Assembly: GCA_017893485.1 (NCBI GenBank)
Contig: JACEHZ010000588.1
Location: forward strand, 558,001-622,000
Direction: 5' to 3'
DNA length: 64,000 nt
Origin: Hemerocallis citrina
Taxonomy: Eukaryota > Streptophyta > Magnoliopsida > Asparagales > Asphodelaceae
Under the pieces are notes generated by a model, which was not told where the DNA came from, searched no databases, and saw only the letters and a program-made list of their open reading frames with translations. Below are positions 12,178 through 24,174 of the stretch, piece after piece (the first letter of the stretch is position 1; every line of letters starts with the position of its first letter). Made by a program: the position numbers and the translations under genes.

Positions 12178-13324
12178 ATCTTGTAATATGCTCCAGTCGA
12201 GGCCCTTGAATCAAGATTAACATCTAGGCCCAGTATAATAAGGTCTTCTGATTAGGAGTAGTCAATTTTTTGGGATTTATACAACAAGCTCACTCCTGGT
12301 GGTGGTTGGTGATTGTTAGTCCGGTAAGAGGTGGCATCGAAGCGTGTTCTGGTGAGAGTAAGAGCTGTACGGAGACTAAACATGGGCACGTACCTGCAAC
12401 TTCAAAGCATCTCACACAAATTGGTCTGCAAAGGCTTTTTAATTTGTGAATCAAATAAACACTTGCAAATTAGGATTGTAGAAATATTGGACTTGCAGTG
12501 AGCTTCATTGCAGTTTGCAGACGACACAAACATTTCCCTTCTCTTTTTGTTGATCACAAAATAACTTGTTTCTTCCCAAAAATTTCATACGCAGTTTTAG
12601 TGTATGAGATCATATGTTGGCCTCCTACCCGTCCTAAATGTTCGAGATGATCATGGATAGAGCACAACTGTTAAAGAGATCTAACGTCTACCCTTCTATT
12701 TCATATGATTATCCTACGCCTAAGAACGCATACCAAATTTTTTTTTTAACAAGGTAGAGAACAAGTTGATATTTGCATAATGAAGTAAAATGAAACTGAA
12801 CAGTACTAGAATCCAAAAAGTGATATCAGGATCAAACTAGTCCCGGAGAATCTCCGAAACTGATCCCAATCCCAGCGCAGTGCCACTGCAATGTATATCC
12901 TCAAAATGCGTGCAATTAATGGAATTGAAACTTACACGTAAACTGCCTTCTAGAAACGTAAGCAAGCTACGAAATGGGAGTGAGGGAGTGAGTTATCATG
13001 TATCTCATGAGATGATAAGATAAACCATATACTCTCCCCCCATCTCACCAGTCTTATCCTCATCCATCTCTTCTTCTTCTTGGGAGTCACCTCCCTTCTA
13101 TCATCTAATCCTCTTGTAACCGTTTCCTTCGTCACTCCATAGTCAATCCAATCTCCAAAGAACTAATCACACTGCCAGTTAAACTAAATATGCCTCAGGG
13201 CAGATTTTGCACTGTACATGTTAAACGTAGATTCATTACAACTGTCATCAATTCTCAATGAGTATAAAACTATATAAAAATACACTTCATGCACTGGCCG
13301 GCTTTAACTCTCTAGTTATAATAA
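12178..13324. other. Intergenic, no gene recognised
   Basis: AT-rich with scattered short ORFs (for example 12950-13135) that show no motif or start context. No terminal repeats or RNA gene are visible. Confidence 0.5.
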
Positions 13325-13497
13325 CTAGTAATTAACTTGGGTGTTGCATGTTTTATGTATATTTTTTTAAAGTAAAAAATTTTCACGTAGTCTAGTTTCA
13401 AATCTGATATCTTTTTTATATTAGTTATGCATGGACGATGCAAGAATTTGTTTGTCTACAAATAACAACTCCAACTCTCTCATCATAATATTAGAGA
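13325..13497 (-). mobile_element. Short non-autonomous Helitron, 173 bp
   Basis: On the minus strand it starts TCTCTAATATTATGATG and ends ...TTAATTACTAG, between a host A and a host T, as Helitrons do. The body shares 'tttttttaaagtaaaaa', 'cgtagtctag' and 'ttagttatgcat' with the copies at 34960-35137 and 36391-36566. No protein. Confidence 0.7.
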
Positions 13498-14097
13498 TTA
13501 GAGGTAAAAAAAAATTTTAAAAATTTTATGGTAAATGAAAAAATTGGTTTCCCGTTAGTATCATGAATCTAAGAACTTTAGCATAAACAAGTAGATGATT
13601 CAAGGACATTTACAGGGGTTTGAGACGCACTGTAACAATTACATATAAAAACTATATTTACAAATGAAACTTGATCAACTTGACTGCAGTAAAAGTTTGG
13701 TAAACGAGTACAGACTCTCCAAAGGGTTCACATTCTACATAACAACAGTCATTTAAGAACGACGTCCGACCGTATTATAACGCTTACAAAAGATAACTTT
13801 GTTCTTGATTCGATAAAAGTGCAAGGAGAAGAAGTGTTAGAGAAGTTAGGAATAGTTACTATACTCAACTCCCCCTCTCTAAAGTCCTTTGGTAGGCAAT
13901 GCTCACCCTTTTGAGTGTGTTAAAGAACATTGCAAATCTTGTAATTGTTCCAATTATAAAGAACTTGATAGAAATGATCATTACTAGCCAAGCCAGATCT
14001 ACTTGATTGGACAAACCTATTGGAGCCATGCAGGCTTGATAATGCCAAGTTTACGGCAGGGATCATCTAATGTATCAAAAGGAGGTTGGTGAAGATA
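13498..14097. other. Left flank of the hAT insertion
   Basis: AT-rich single-copy-looking DNA. Before the hAT inserted, it was continuous with 31716 onward, so it is the distal upstream region of the isocitrate lyase gene. A 26-codon open stretch on the minus strand (about 14022-14097) is the only coding hint. Confidence 0.5.
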
Positions 14098-14106
14098 CTC
14101 AACCCC
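14098..14106. repeat. hAT target-site duplication, left copy
   Basis: ctcaacccc, repeated exactly at 31716-31724. hAT elements make 8 bp duplications; the ninth base may belong to the end of the element or be chance. Confidence 0.85.
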
Positions 14107-14569
14107 TAAGGCTGGCAATCGAGCCGAACAGGCCAGGCCAGGCCCAACTCGTTCAAGTTTGTCCCAACTTTGGGCGGGCTCGGTTTGGGTTGGGTCATTA
14201 ACTGGGCCGGGTTGGGAAGTGGAAAAATTGACCCGGTCGACCTGCGAACCTGCACAGGTTGAACCTGGGTCGGGCCGGGTCGCGTTTTTTTTTTAACTCA
14301 AAAAAAAATTGTACAACAAGTATAAAAGTGAAACAAAATTGTATATTATTCATTTCAACTTCTATAATTTTTTTTAAAACTTTTTTACGTACAAATACAT
14401 ATAATAAAAACTCAAAAAAAAAAAAAACAAAACAAAAAACAAAAAAACATACAAATTCCTTAAATTACATGTTTAAGATAATAAATCTAGAGTTCGAGAT
14501 AGCCTAGAGTTAGATTGAAGAGATGACATTGGACTACTGTCGTGCAGCTCTACTTAACCTGAACCTAAG
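14107..14569 (-). repeat. hAT 3' terminal region with subterminal repeats
   Basis: Repeated 'ggccaggcc', 'gggccgggttggg' and 'cgggccgggtcg' motifs in both orientations up to 14285, then poly(A)-rich DNA. In hAT elements such motifs bind transposase or host factors. The ORF at 14259-14507 is a by-product of A-rich sequence. Confidence 0.7.
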
Positions 14570-14609
14570 TGTTGGGATTAGGGTATCAACGAACGCCCGT
14601 TGTCGCAAC
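14570..14609. repeat. Inverted terminal repeat, left arm
   Basis: TGTTGGGATTAGGG... ; pairs with 16841-16880 with five mismatches. It ends in a small palindrome around 'gttgtcgcaac'. It is also the last 40 bp of the minus-strand 3' LTR. Confidence 0.8.
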
Positions 14610-15449
14610 GGAACTAAATAGAGCAATGAGGAAGTCGAAGTAGATGAGACAAATCAATTGAGTAAGCAAGTACATCCGCCTATCTAACACAAACACAACG
14701 ATGATTTATCCTGATTAGCTTTTGCTTAATCCGGGAGAAAATATGGGGAGATCTGATATTCAAGTAGAAGAAATTACAAAGAGTTACTGATTCACTCAAT
14801 ACAATAAATTAAACTCTCACCAAGAACTATCTCTCTCAAGCATTTCTTTGCAATGGAGAAAATATCAATGAAGTACTCTACTATCATATTGGAGGAGTTT
14901 ACAATATATATAGAAGAATAGAGAAAACTCTATGTTTAATCTTAATTCTTATTCGTCCGATATAACCTGTAGGAAAAGTAACTGAATAGCAGCTGTACGA
15001 TTTAACTTGGAGTTGAAGATTTGGCTAAAATGACCTAACAAATCGATGCCCAAAATGAACACAGCGCCGCGGTCGGTCGACTGTCCAACAAAACCGGTCG
15101 ACCGTCCTCTTCTCGGCCAAACCCAGTGAACTGCGGTCGGGTGTGGTCGACTGCACCTTGCTGCACCTTGCTATTGCTGTTTTCCCTTATACTCTCTTCG
15201 ATGCTTTGATCTTCGTGCTTTATCTTACATTCTTCTAATCTGAACCACGAGTATTCAAGAAACATTTATAACGAACTCCACCTTGGATTCCATACGAGTG
15301 CTATCACATAATGTGATTATTCATCTTCAAATTCTAATGAACTCCACTTGCAATAACACTTAGAAAAATAGCTTCTTCTTCTAGTTAAACAAATCTCTGC
15401 CCAATCTCATCGATCAGTGTACCCCTTCAAGGACACACCTCTGTAGGCG

Positions 15450-16825
15450 TACTCATGGTGTTTCCAACCTCTGCACGAACTCCACCTACATCAAGGCAGT
15501 CTCCACCTCCTGACGATATTCGAACGTCGTAGTCTCGCTTTGATGATGCTAATTGCGGCATACTAGATGAGCTTGGGAAAATAACGGGAAAAGAAGTAAC
15601 AACACCTGCGTAGGTATTTCGAATTTTTCAAAGCTTGTAGAGATTGTTTTCGCTTGGCCCAACCATTCTCATACCTCTAATCACCTTTCGACGACCCTGA
15701 AATACAGAAAAAATTTTACCTCGAGCTGTGTACCTATAACTCCGTGCATCAAGAGTTTCTAAGGAAATCAGATTCCGTTTTAGCAGAGGAATATGCAAAA
15801 CATCCCTTAAAATGAATATATTTAGACCTTTCATCTTCAACTCAATTGTCCCCTCACCTACTACTTCGTAAATCTCTCCAGTTCCCGTTCTCAAACAACG
15901 CCCTGTAGTAGATTTATAATTAAACAACAACTCTCTCGGAGCAAATATGAGAAGAACACCCTAAGTCAAGAAACCAACTAGAATCTATTTCTAAAGAATT
16001 TGAAACAAGAAGATACGAATCACCTAAATCAAAGGCGCTAACCATATTAGCAGCTGAATTTCCATACTTAGCGCTCTCCTAATTCTGCAATTTCTAACAG
16101 TCTTTCTTGATATGCCCTGGCCTCTTACAATACGGCAACGGATCAAACCCTTTTGCATAGCATTTTGTCTTCCCCCTGAAGGATCTTCCATTGCTAAACA
16201 ACTTGTTGGAATAGACGATGATTTTTGAGTCTCCTTCCTAAGTTAATTTTCCTTCAATGCTTTGATTATACCATCTACCGAAATAGTCTGCTTAGCAGAT
16301 CAACCGTGTAGCATAGTAGTGATCAAAAGCTCGTACGAATCCAACAGCAAATATATCAGATTGAAAGCTTTATCTTCCTCACATACATTCGCATTTATCA
16401 CCTTGAGTTCAGATAGAACCTTATTGAACTCTGTAATGTAGTCTTGGAGATTTGTACCATCCTTCATTGACAGACGGAATAACTTTCTCTTCCAATGCAT
16501 CCGATCTAATAACGATGAACCAGAGTAGTCAGCTATGATTTTTTCGCACAAACTCACCGCATCAGTTTCTTCAAGAAATATGCACTTGACATCATTCGCC
16601 GATGATAGGCGGATCAGACTATAGCTCTTTCACTAATATCTTTCCAAACATCATCCTTCATATCAGTTGGCTTTTCTTTATTCTTAACAGCTAACTGCAA
16701 ACGTTCTTGAATAAGGATATCATATATGTCAACCTTCCAAAGATTGAAATGATCTTTCCAGCGAACTGCTTGATCTTCAAAAGACTGTGACCTATCATCT
16801 TAACCAAGGGACTTAGCAATCTGAA
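15450..16825 (-). pseudogene. Copia-type Gag and protease-like remnant (copy 1)
   Basis: Reads from right to left. The Gag start 'HFNLWKVDIYDIL' is near 16750-16700; the core at 16557-16300 has 'DYSGSSLLDRMHWKRKLF' and 'LQDYITEFNKVLSELK' (UBN2-type Gag fold); a Cys-His knuckle region follows; and a protease-like 'SSWFLDLGCSSHICS' is at about 15995-15935, where the family active site D-S/T-G appears as D-L-G. The frame at 15930-15628 gives the end of that domain. Stops and shifts separate the parts. No RT, RNase H or integrase is present, as in the other two copies. Confidence 0.75.
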
Positions 16826-16840
16826 GCTTTGATACCAGTT

Positions 16841-16880
16841 GTTGCGACAACTGGTGTTCATTGATGCCCCAATCCCAACA
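16841..16880. repeat. Inverted terminal repeat, right arm
   Basis: Reverse complement begins TGTTGGGATTGGGG. It sits where a 5' LTR should end before the primer-binding site but is in the opposite orientation to the LTR end at 14570. Confidence 0.8.
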
Positions 16881-16885
16881 CTAGG

Positions 16886-18790
16886 ATCTCATCGCCCAAA
16901 ATCCATAATCTTGTTGTTGATCTTTAGAAGAGATGCTTCCACCTTTTTAGGCGTCGACCGCTTTTCCTTTAGTTCTATCATCAGCCTTCATTCAATTTTT
17001 CGTGCACGCGAGCATCTCCAACGAATCTGACTTCAAGTGATTCATGTAATCTGTTAAAACCATGTCAGTTGTAGAAAAAAATACTTTCTGAAGCAACTGT
17101 AGAGATAAGAGGATTTAGTAAATCTCCAGAAATATGTTTAGGAATAGGAAAAAGTTTTTTTATGTTCTTTTAACCATTGTAGCACTTCAAACTTAGGACT
17201 AGAACTCTCACTATCTTGTTGCTGATAGCAATTTAATTCATTGGGTGCATTAATCCTAGGTTTTTTTGATTAAATACGAGCAAGTAAATTAGCAATGATA
17301 TCTTCTAATGTACTCTTATTCTTACCTCTAGAAGTATAAGAAGAATAAGTAATTATACTAGTTGTACTACTAAATGCAAAAGTTCTATCATAATAATTAT
17401 ACAAGTTATTCAATATCAATTCAAAGCTAGCTAAAAATTCGTTACAATCATACTCAGAATCATCTCCAAGTAAAGTAAAAAAACATTTCAATCAAAATTC
17501 CCCGTACCCGCTAATTTGATACGATGATCCATTACAGTAGTAATACAATACAATAAAGGAGCAGGATTAAAATACTTCAAAATTTTAGTATAAGTGGGAA
17601 CAACAATATGACTAATGTATTGGTCCGAAATTATGACTTGAAAAGTTTACATCATAGTAATTATTGAAATAAAAACTAGAACTAGAATCATAAGATTTTG
17701 AAAACTTCACAGATACGGTTTTAAAATGTTCCATGATTGAGGAGTCATTTGAAAATTTTTCTTGTGTTTTGCAATACAAAAATTGTTTATAATTTCTTTT
17801 TATTGAGTAACAATAATTAGTAAATTGAAAGTAGAGTTTCATCGGTGTTTAACATTTCTAGGAAATTTTCTAAAATGTAATCCCTTAAGTTTACACCGTT
17901 CTTTAAATTTTTGAAGCATAGTACCACTCAAAGCAATAAAATGTACACAATCTCTAATTGAATTCACATATGGTTTGACTTATTTCAAAGCATCTTGTAC
18001 ACATAAATTTAAAATATGACATGGACATCTAACATAAAAAATTTCTTTACATGGAGGACCTAATTTTTCTTTTAAAGTAGTAATTGACCTATTATTGTTG
18101 GAGACATTATCAAAACTAATCATAAAAATTTTAGCACGAATTTGAAATAAATCACAGACTTCTAAAATACGTGTTGCGATAACCGGACCACTATGAGGAT
18201 ACGGCAAAGCTGCAAGTGATATGATTCACTTTTGAATTATCCAATCAGTATCGATCTAATGAGAAAATATGTTCATCATTGAAATATCGTTACAACATTT
18301 TTAATAATCGGAAGTTAACGATACTCTATAAGTCAAAGAAAATAATAATGGAATTAAATCATCTCTCATTTCGTTGTAAAGTTTAAAACAATCGACATTG
18401 AGTGTGTTTGTAGGAATTCTTTTAAAATGTAGATTTAGTACATTTTTGGTTAAATGTCTCTACGTTCCAACTCTCGGAATAGAAAAATGAAACTCATCCT
18501 TAATAACTAGTTTGTTCATTTCCCGACGAACACAATCGGGATTATAGGGGTGGCTATCGATTTACCGGGTCCTAGGGTTTATTTTTTGTTGTGTTTGTCG
18601 GTCTTGTACTAAATTGGGGTGTACATTTATAATGTGTCGTTTAATTTTACTCGTTCTCTCACCTTTCTTCCATTTGTAATTTTTGTCACAAGTTTTACAA
18701 ATCTTATGTCCTATACTAGGATTCAACTCGTCGAGGATTAAGTCATAAAATTTGTGTCAGTCATTAGTTTCACCTCTAGTTTTTCTACTA
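16886..18790 (-). pseudogene. hAT transposase, broken
   Basis: Domains appear in order from 18790 down. First is a BED-type zinc finger (CKTCDKNYKW ... RHIINVHP, about 18715-18620). The RNase H-fold core follows at 18207-17980 with 'HSGPVIATRILEV', the Asp of 'FMISFDNVSNNN' and 'CPCHILNLCVQDALK'. Next are 'FRKFPRNVKHR' and 'NSTFNLL' near 17860-17820, where a stop replaces the usual Trp, then 'MKCFFTLLGDD' and beyond. Last is the hAT C-terminal dimerisation region at about 17200-17070 (VLQWLKEHKKTFPIP ... STVASESIFF). In the family this protein excises and inserts the element. More than five stops and shifts make it inactive. No intact partner is in the window. Confidence 0.85.
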
Positions 18791-19350
18791 GAAGTAGGTT
18801 GTGTGGATTCTGTTTCATGTGTTTGTGTGTCTCTAGTATGCATTTATTGTTTTATGTCGTGTGGAGAACATCGTAAAAACCTATGTTAAGCATAGAGTTA
18901 TATTTGGTATCCAATTATGGGATTGTTGGAGGCCGACGAGAAAAAATAGTAGAATCTTTTCCACTTTGGCAACGACCGCTACCTCGTGATCTAGACATGA
19001 TAAATGGTTTTTAGTAGTAGTGTATGTAAAATTAATTTCTAGTATTTTAGTAGTGTATGTGAAAAAAATAAAAACAATATAAGAGGTATATGTGAAAAAC
19101 AATCTAAAAAATAATAGAAGCGTTGAGAGAGAGAGAGAGAGTAACGAAAAACCAACAAACAAATATGATAAAAAAAATTAAAGCTACAACAAAAATAAAG
19201 AGTTGAGAGGGTTGAGAAATTTTGACACCGTACTTCGTGAATAATCGTATATAGAAATGAGGGAGAAAATAATAGTAGAAGTAGACGTAGTCGTTGGAGT
19301 TTGTAGTAAACGTAGTCACGTAGTCGTAGAAAGAGATAGAGAGAGTGCTT
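18791..19350 (-). other. hAT 5' leader, part next to Ty3 insertion
   Basis: AT-rich, with 'gagagagagagag' near 19127 and no protein motif. It continues beyond the Ty3 insertion at 31122. The minus-strand ORFs here are low complexity. Confidence 0.6.
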
Positions 19351-22300
19351 TGTAATACACCAGATTTTTAAATAATGTTTTTAAGATTAATAAGTGAATT
19401 AAAATAATTTTTGGTGATTTAATAAATATTTTTCTAAAATTCATCTTTTTACACAAGCAAATATTTTTTTGGGAAGTTCAAAGTCAGAAATTATTTTGGG
19501 AAAACCCATTATTTATTATTAGATATTACTTTTAAATTTTCTGGATTTTTCTGATAATTATTTGATATATTTGCAAATATTATAAAAAGATAGACTTTTG
19601 TGCAAAATTACCACTTGGAGTGAAAACCCCAGATTTTGGGATTTTTGGGCTGAGCATGATGTCTAGTCAACTCAGAGATAAAGAGTTTAATTTTTTATAT
19701 ATAATAAATTTGGTTTATTTTCCAAGTTTTGATAAAGAATAGTCTTTTTGCGAAATTGTCACTTAGAGGGCAAAAAATACAATTTTGTTTTTCTGAGTTT
19801 TACAACAATGTCGGCCAGATATGGAGTGTTGGTTTTGTTTTTAAATACAAATTGAATTGGTTTTATTTAATTTCCAAGTATAAGGATTTATATATATAAA
19901 GATATATTTAAAAGATGTATTTTGCAAATCTATTCAAAAACCCTAGATACATTGATTTCCAACCTATTAAAGGTGAGGTGCAGTTGTCTCTTTGCTGCAA
20001 AACACAAAAAGTTTTCTTTATTGTTATTTTCTTGGAGTTTCAAAACGAGGATCTTGGTTTTCTTTCGAAATGAGAGATTTTCTTATTTTCTTTATTATCA
20101 TCGGTTGATTCTTCAATAAGGTGAGTAACATATGTTTGATTTCTTTTGTTCTAAGCATGTTGTATGTGATGATTTATTGATTAGAAAGTATGTTAGGAAT
20201 TGTATGTTGATATAATGAAAATTGATGGGTAGATGAACAAAAAAAAATTGAATCTTTTCATGAAACGTATGCTTTGATTATTAAAACTTCATATAAGATG
20301 AATTGAGATTGTTAAAGAACTCAACATGTATCATGAGTAGATTGTTTTCTTTCATATACTTGCTGTTTTGATTTCATTATAATGAATTACATAATGATAT
20401 TGTACAAAAGTGAACAAAAGTGGATTCATATTGTGTATATACTGCATATGTTCTGTTTGGGGGTTTTTGTGAGTAGAAACTTGATGAATGATCGTTATAA
20501 TTACTTATATTCATGAGTAAACTATTGTGATTGATTGTATATGAGTTAAATGGATCATAAGAAGGGTTATTGAATTAAAAAGATCAAGTTTTGAAGTTGG
20601 GTTTGGATAATCAGATTTCGGGTCTGACGGAGTTTTGCCGAAAATTTGATTTTTGTGAATTTGTGAAGTATCAACGAATTTCTGAGTTGTTTGATACTGA
20701 GTTGAATTGAGAACATTATATTACATACATACCGTGAATTCTTGATGTTTACTGATACAAATATGCACACATACACTTATATACATATATATGCATATGA
20801 ACACTATTTCACTATTTTGGAGATATTGTGTATTTTGTGAAGTTTTGATTTGAATCTTGATTATTTTTATACTGAGATTGTTTGAACCATTTCAATGAAT
20901 TTAACTGATGAAATTTTGAGGCTTTAACTGATGCAATTATACTCAGATGCACACCTACGTCTATATATGCACTGTTTTGAAGATTTTAACCAAATTTGCT
21001 CTTGTATGATCTTAATATGATTTTGATGTATTTTATAAACTCATATATGTTGAACAAGTCATATTTTAGCATCTCATGAAATTGGTTTTTCAAATTTAAG
21101 ATTTTACAAAGAACTATGCATGTATCATTAAAACATGCATGAAATTTCAAAACTGTAGTCTGTTGGAATTTAAAGTTGACCACTTTGCTTTTGAACTGAA
21201 GACGGCAGTCGAATGTCAGTTCTTGAGTTTTGGATTTTTGCAGGACAGTCGACCGGCTATTTTCGACAGTCGACTTTCATTGTTCTGGCTCATGGGTTTC
21301 TTGAGTTTTCTAATGTTTTCTTTAAACGAATGGTTCTTCGATATTGTGGATTATTAATCTACTGTTTTAAATGACGGTTTTCTATAGATTACAGTATTTT
21401 ACAGAAAGTTATATTTTGTTTATAATAGAATTTAAATTACATTCCTATGACTTTATAAAGAGACATATATGTGGAAGTGATGTTTTGTGATATTCTACGA
21501 CTTAAAAATATGATTTTCAGTTATTTAATGGATTTAGTATTTTTTTCAAATTCTGGAATTTTATGAATACATTATATAAATTGGATTTGATAATTTTTAA
21601 GAAGTTTTCTTAAATGTCAAAAAATATTGATAATGAGATTATGAGTTTTGTTGAGCATTTTGGTATTGTTGGATGAGTTGTGAGTCTTTAGAGGCCCTAA
21701 CTACCAGCGATTGAGATTTTGGTGTTTGTTCAGTGGAGTTAAGTCCGGTAGGGTACACAAACTCTAAGAGGTTCGCAATCTATTAAATAATTATTTAACT
21801 TAACAAGATAATGACAGGCACTAGATGATGATTTGATGAAATGAGAGCAAACGTGACTTATGGACTCCAGGATGATCCAAGGAGTGAGATATTCTCTAGT
21901 ATTCAGGGACGATGGACGTAAGGGCCACATGGTAATCCGCGGAGTGGAATTGATCTCCAGTATTCCAAGGATGAGAGCGACGCTCATGGGATGTTTGTGC
22001 AATGAGGGTTCCAAGATGACCTGCGGAGTGAGGCAATTCCCAGTTTTCCTGAACGATGGACGTAAGGGCCATAGAATGATCCGCGAAGTGGGATTGGCCT
22101 CCAAGATTCCAGGGGCGAGAACTGATATTTGCAGAATGTCTAAATTTTGTTATAGTCATCATAATAGGATTAGTTGCATAATGTGGGATTAAATCCTATC
22201 AAGTGGAGAACGATAAGGGCTTGCACCAGACCTATGTAGAGTGTGATGCATAAAATCCAGCAAGTATGCATTAGAGAGTCAGCATATAGCATTGGTGTTT

Positions 22301-22798
22301 TCTTAACTTGGTTTTATGGATGTTGTTTTCTGTTTCCCTACACTTTACACTTAGTCTAGTTTCACTTGATGTTTTCATGTTTAATTTATTGTTATTTCTT
22401 ATTCCATTTACATGGTGTTTATGACTTTATACCTTATGTTTTATTTATATTGCACTTCTTTTATGTCACTCACACCGTTATGGCTGACCCCTATAGTTTT
22501 GGGGGTTAGTATTATCTCTAGACTCATGTTTTACAGGTAAGTACTGTTAGCTTGGGATTGGATGCATGTGGTAGAATGATAATGTGGCTTATGTAAATTT
22601 TAAAAGAATGTATTGTAAAAGAAAAAGAAATTGTACTTCAAGGTGTTTGTTTTTCACTGTGCTTTGTAATGAATTGATGTAATAAAAAATGAAAAATTTA
22701 TCTGTGTTTTGGCTATATTTACTATTACAATTGAGGTTGATGCTGGAAATTATGTCAGGTATTTCTGAGATATTATATTGAAAATTCGAGGCGCTACA
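19351..22798 (+). repeat. 5' LTR of Ty3 element 2
   Basis: 3448 bp. A TATA-like 'tttatatatataaag' near 19890 is followed by an 'aaaaaccctagata' leader, which marks the likely RNA start. GTCGAC-containing motifs lie at about 21200-21280. A 144 bp internal duplication lies near 21886-22115. It contains no genes; the short ORFs are chance. Confidence 0.92.
21886..22115 (+). repeat. Internal 144 bp duplication in the LTR
   Basis: 'gacgatggacgtaagggccaca' type sequence at about 21907 recurs at about 22051, each followed by 'tgatccgcggagtgggattg'. The same pair occurs in the 3' LTR (about 30225 and 30368), so the duplication predates insertion. Confidence 0.8.
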
Positions 22799-22803
22799 AA
22801 GAT

Positions 22804-22815
22804 TGGTATCAGAGC
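22804..22815 (+). promoter_or_regulatory. Primer-binding site, initiator Met-tRNA type
   Basis: TGGTATCAGAGC six bases after the LTR end. It is complementary to the 3' end of initiator methionine tRNA and is the standard site in plant Ty3 and Copia elements. Confidence 0.9.
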
Positions 22816-23035
22816 ATGCTTCAATAGCAATAATAAATATGGTATAAAAATAAACCTAGGTGTGGACATTAGAGCGTGAGTACCTAGGTGTGGACATTAG
22901 AGTGTGAGTATCACATAGAGTTAGAATATGATGTTTTGGTTTGGGGTATGGTTGAGGTTTTGCCATGAGGTATTGATGTGAATACAAATTGTGTTGTGAT
23001 GCTCTAACTTTACCCTCATTTTGCAGTATTCAGTA

Positions 23036-24077
23036 ATGGCAGGACCCAGGACCAGGATTGGTAATGGTGATGGGGTTGGAAGTTCCCACGGGGTTGGACT
23101 TGATCTTGAGACTGAGATTGCCCGGGTGTATCAGACCTTAAATGCATTCATGACAGCTAATATGGCATAGAATCAGAATTAAGGGGCTGGACCAGTGTTT
23201 GTTAATACTGATCCTATCAAGTAGGTTTTGTCCTTTAAGCGGATGAAGATGCCTATTTTTGAGGGGCAATCTGATCCAAATGAGGCTGATGATTGGATTA
23301 GATAGATGGAGATGGTCTTCGAAGTCTTGGAAATCCCAACAGTCAATAAGATGAAGTTGGCTACTATGCAGTTAGAGACGGATGCTAGCGTCTTGTGGCA
23401 GTCAGTGAAGATGACTTTTGGGTATAAACAAGTGACTTGGGAGACTTTTTTGGATGAATTCAGGGATCGTTTCTTTCCTCTAGATATTCAGAAGAAGAAG
23501 GCAACGAAATTGTTGAATCAGCAACAAGGCAATATGACAGTGCATGAATATGAGACTAAGTTCGCTCAGCTGTCAAGGTATGCACCAGGGTTGATTGTTG
23601 ATAAAGCGAAGAAGGCTAAGAAATTCGAGCTGGGCTTGAGGCCAAATTTGAAGTCGCAGATGATTCCTTTGGGCATCAAGAGGTTTGATAAGCTGGTCAG
23701 GAGAGCAGTAATGATAGAAGAGGATATAGACTAGTTCCAGAAGAAGCAAGAGACCTGGAACATGAACAAGAGGCCAGCAGCTAGTCAGAGTGGGAAGAAG
23801 TTTCCAGTGAAACAGGACAAGTTCAGTAGGCCAGAGCAGAGGGCACCTGCAACTCAAAAGGTGGCTTGTTACTACTGTAAGGAGGCAGGTCACTTCAAGT
23901 CAGCATGTCCTAAACTAGCGAAGCAGATTTGTTTTTAGTGTAGGCAAGTGGGGCATACCAAGCTTTTCTGTCCACAGTTGAAGGAGGAAGGTTCAGGCAA
24001 AGGCAAATTTGAGAGGCAAGGGTAAGTATTCACATTAACTGAGGAGGATGCGGGTAACTCAGAGAATGTGATCCAGG
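23036..24077 (+). pseudogene. Ty3 Gag with two zinc knuckles (element 2)
   Basis: ATG at 23036 (MAGPRTRIGNG). The retrotransposon Gag core is at 23306-23734 (MEMVFEVLEIP, 'WETFLDEFRDRFFP', 'QQGNMTVHEYETKFAQLSRYAPG'), then two CCHC knuckles 'CYYCKEAGHFKSAC' and 'C-RQVGHTKLFC' near 23865-23975. Stops at the N-terminus and in the second knuckle mostly replace Gln codons. The region ends '..TEEDAGNSENVIQG', the usual Tekay junction to protease. Gag would form the particle and package the RNA. Confidence 0.88.
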
Positions 24078-24174
24078 GTATGCAAGAATTTTCAATTTTT
24101 ATTTATTCAATGTATTAAGTTAAACTTTATTTGCGAATAAATTAGAGATTTGAGTATCATTCTTCATGTAACAG
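24078..24174 (+). other. In-frame intron-like segment at the Gag-protease junction
   Basis: 97 nt, AT-rich, begins GTATGC after 'atccagg', ends 'tcttcatgtaacag' and contains in-frame stops. Removing it joins the codons VIQG directly to FILVNGIKAKVLFDTG in frame (phase 1). That restores exactly the fourteen-residue spacing between this Gly and the catalytic Asp expected for Tekay elements and seen in element 1. It looks like a spliceosomal intron; a random AT-rich insertion that happens to leave the frame is the alternative. Confidence 0.55.

Larger units (their letters stand above)
14570..16880 (-). mobile_element. Gag-only Copia derivative with terminal inverted repeats (copy 1)
   Basis: Bounded by 14570-14609 and 16841-16880, which are inverted relative to each other (35 of 40 bases match), and by 'ctaag' and 'ctagg' outside. 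The inside is a Copia-type Gag and protease-like region on the minus strand related to the copies at 37408-40489 and 57786-60794. A primer-binding-like TGGTATCAAAGC lies just inside the right repeat (16826-16837, minus). About 700 bp at the left (14570-15272) corresponds to the 3' LTR of the family, but the 5' LTR is reduced to 40 bp and is inverted. Confidence 0.7.

Noticed and set aside
14022..14097. 26-codon minus-strand stretch (VEYLHQPPFDTLDDPCRKLG type) ending at the hAT border
   Set aside because: Looks protein-like, but no continuation in frame is found beyond the hAT at 31716, and the length is within chance.
14259..14507. 82 aa Lys/Asn-rich ORF
   Set aside because: Translation of A-rich DNA in the hAT end.
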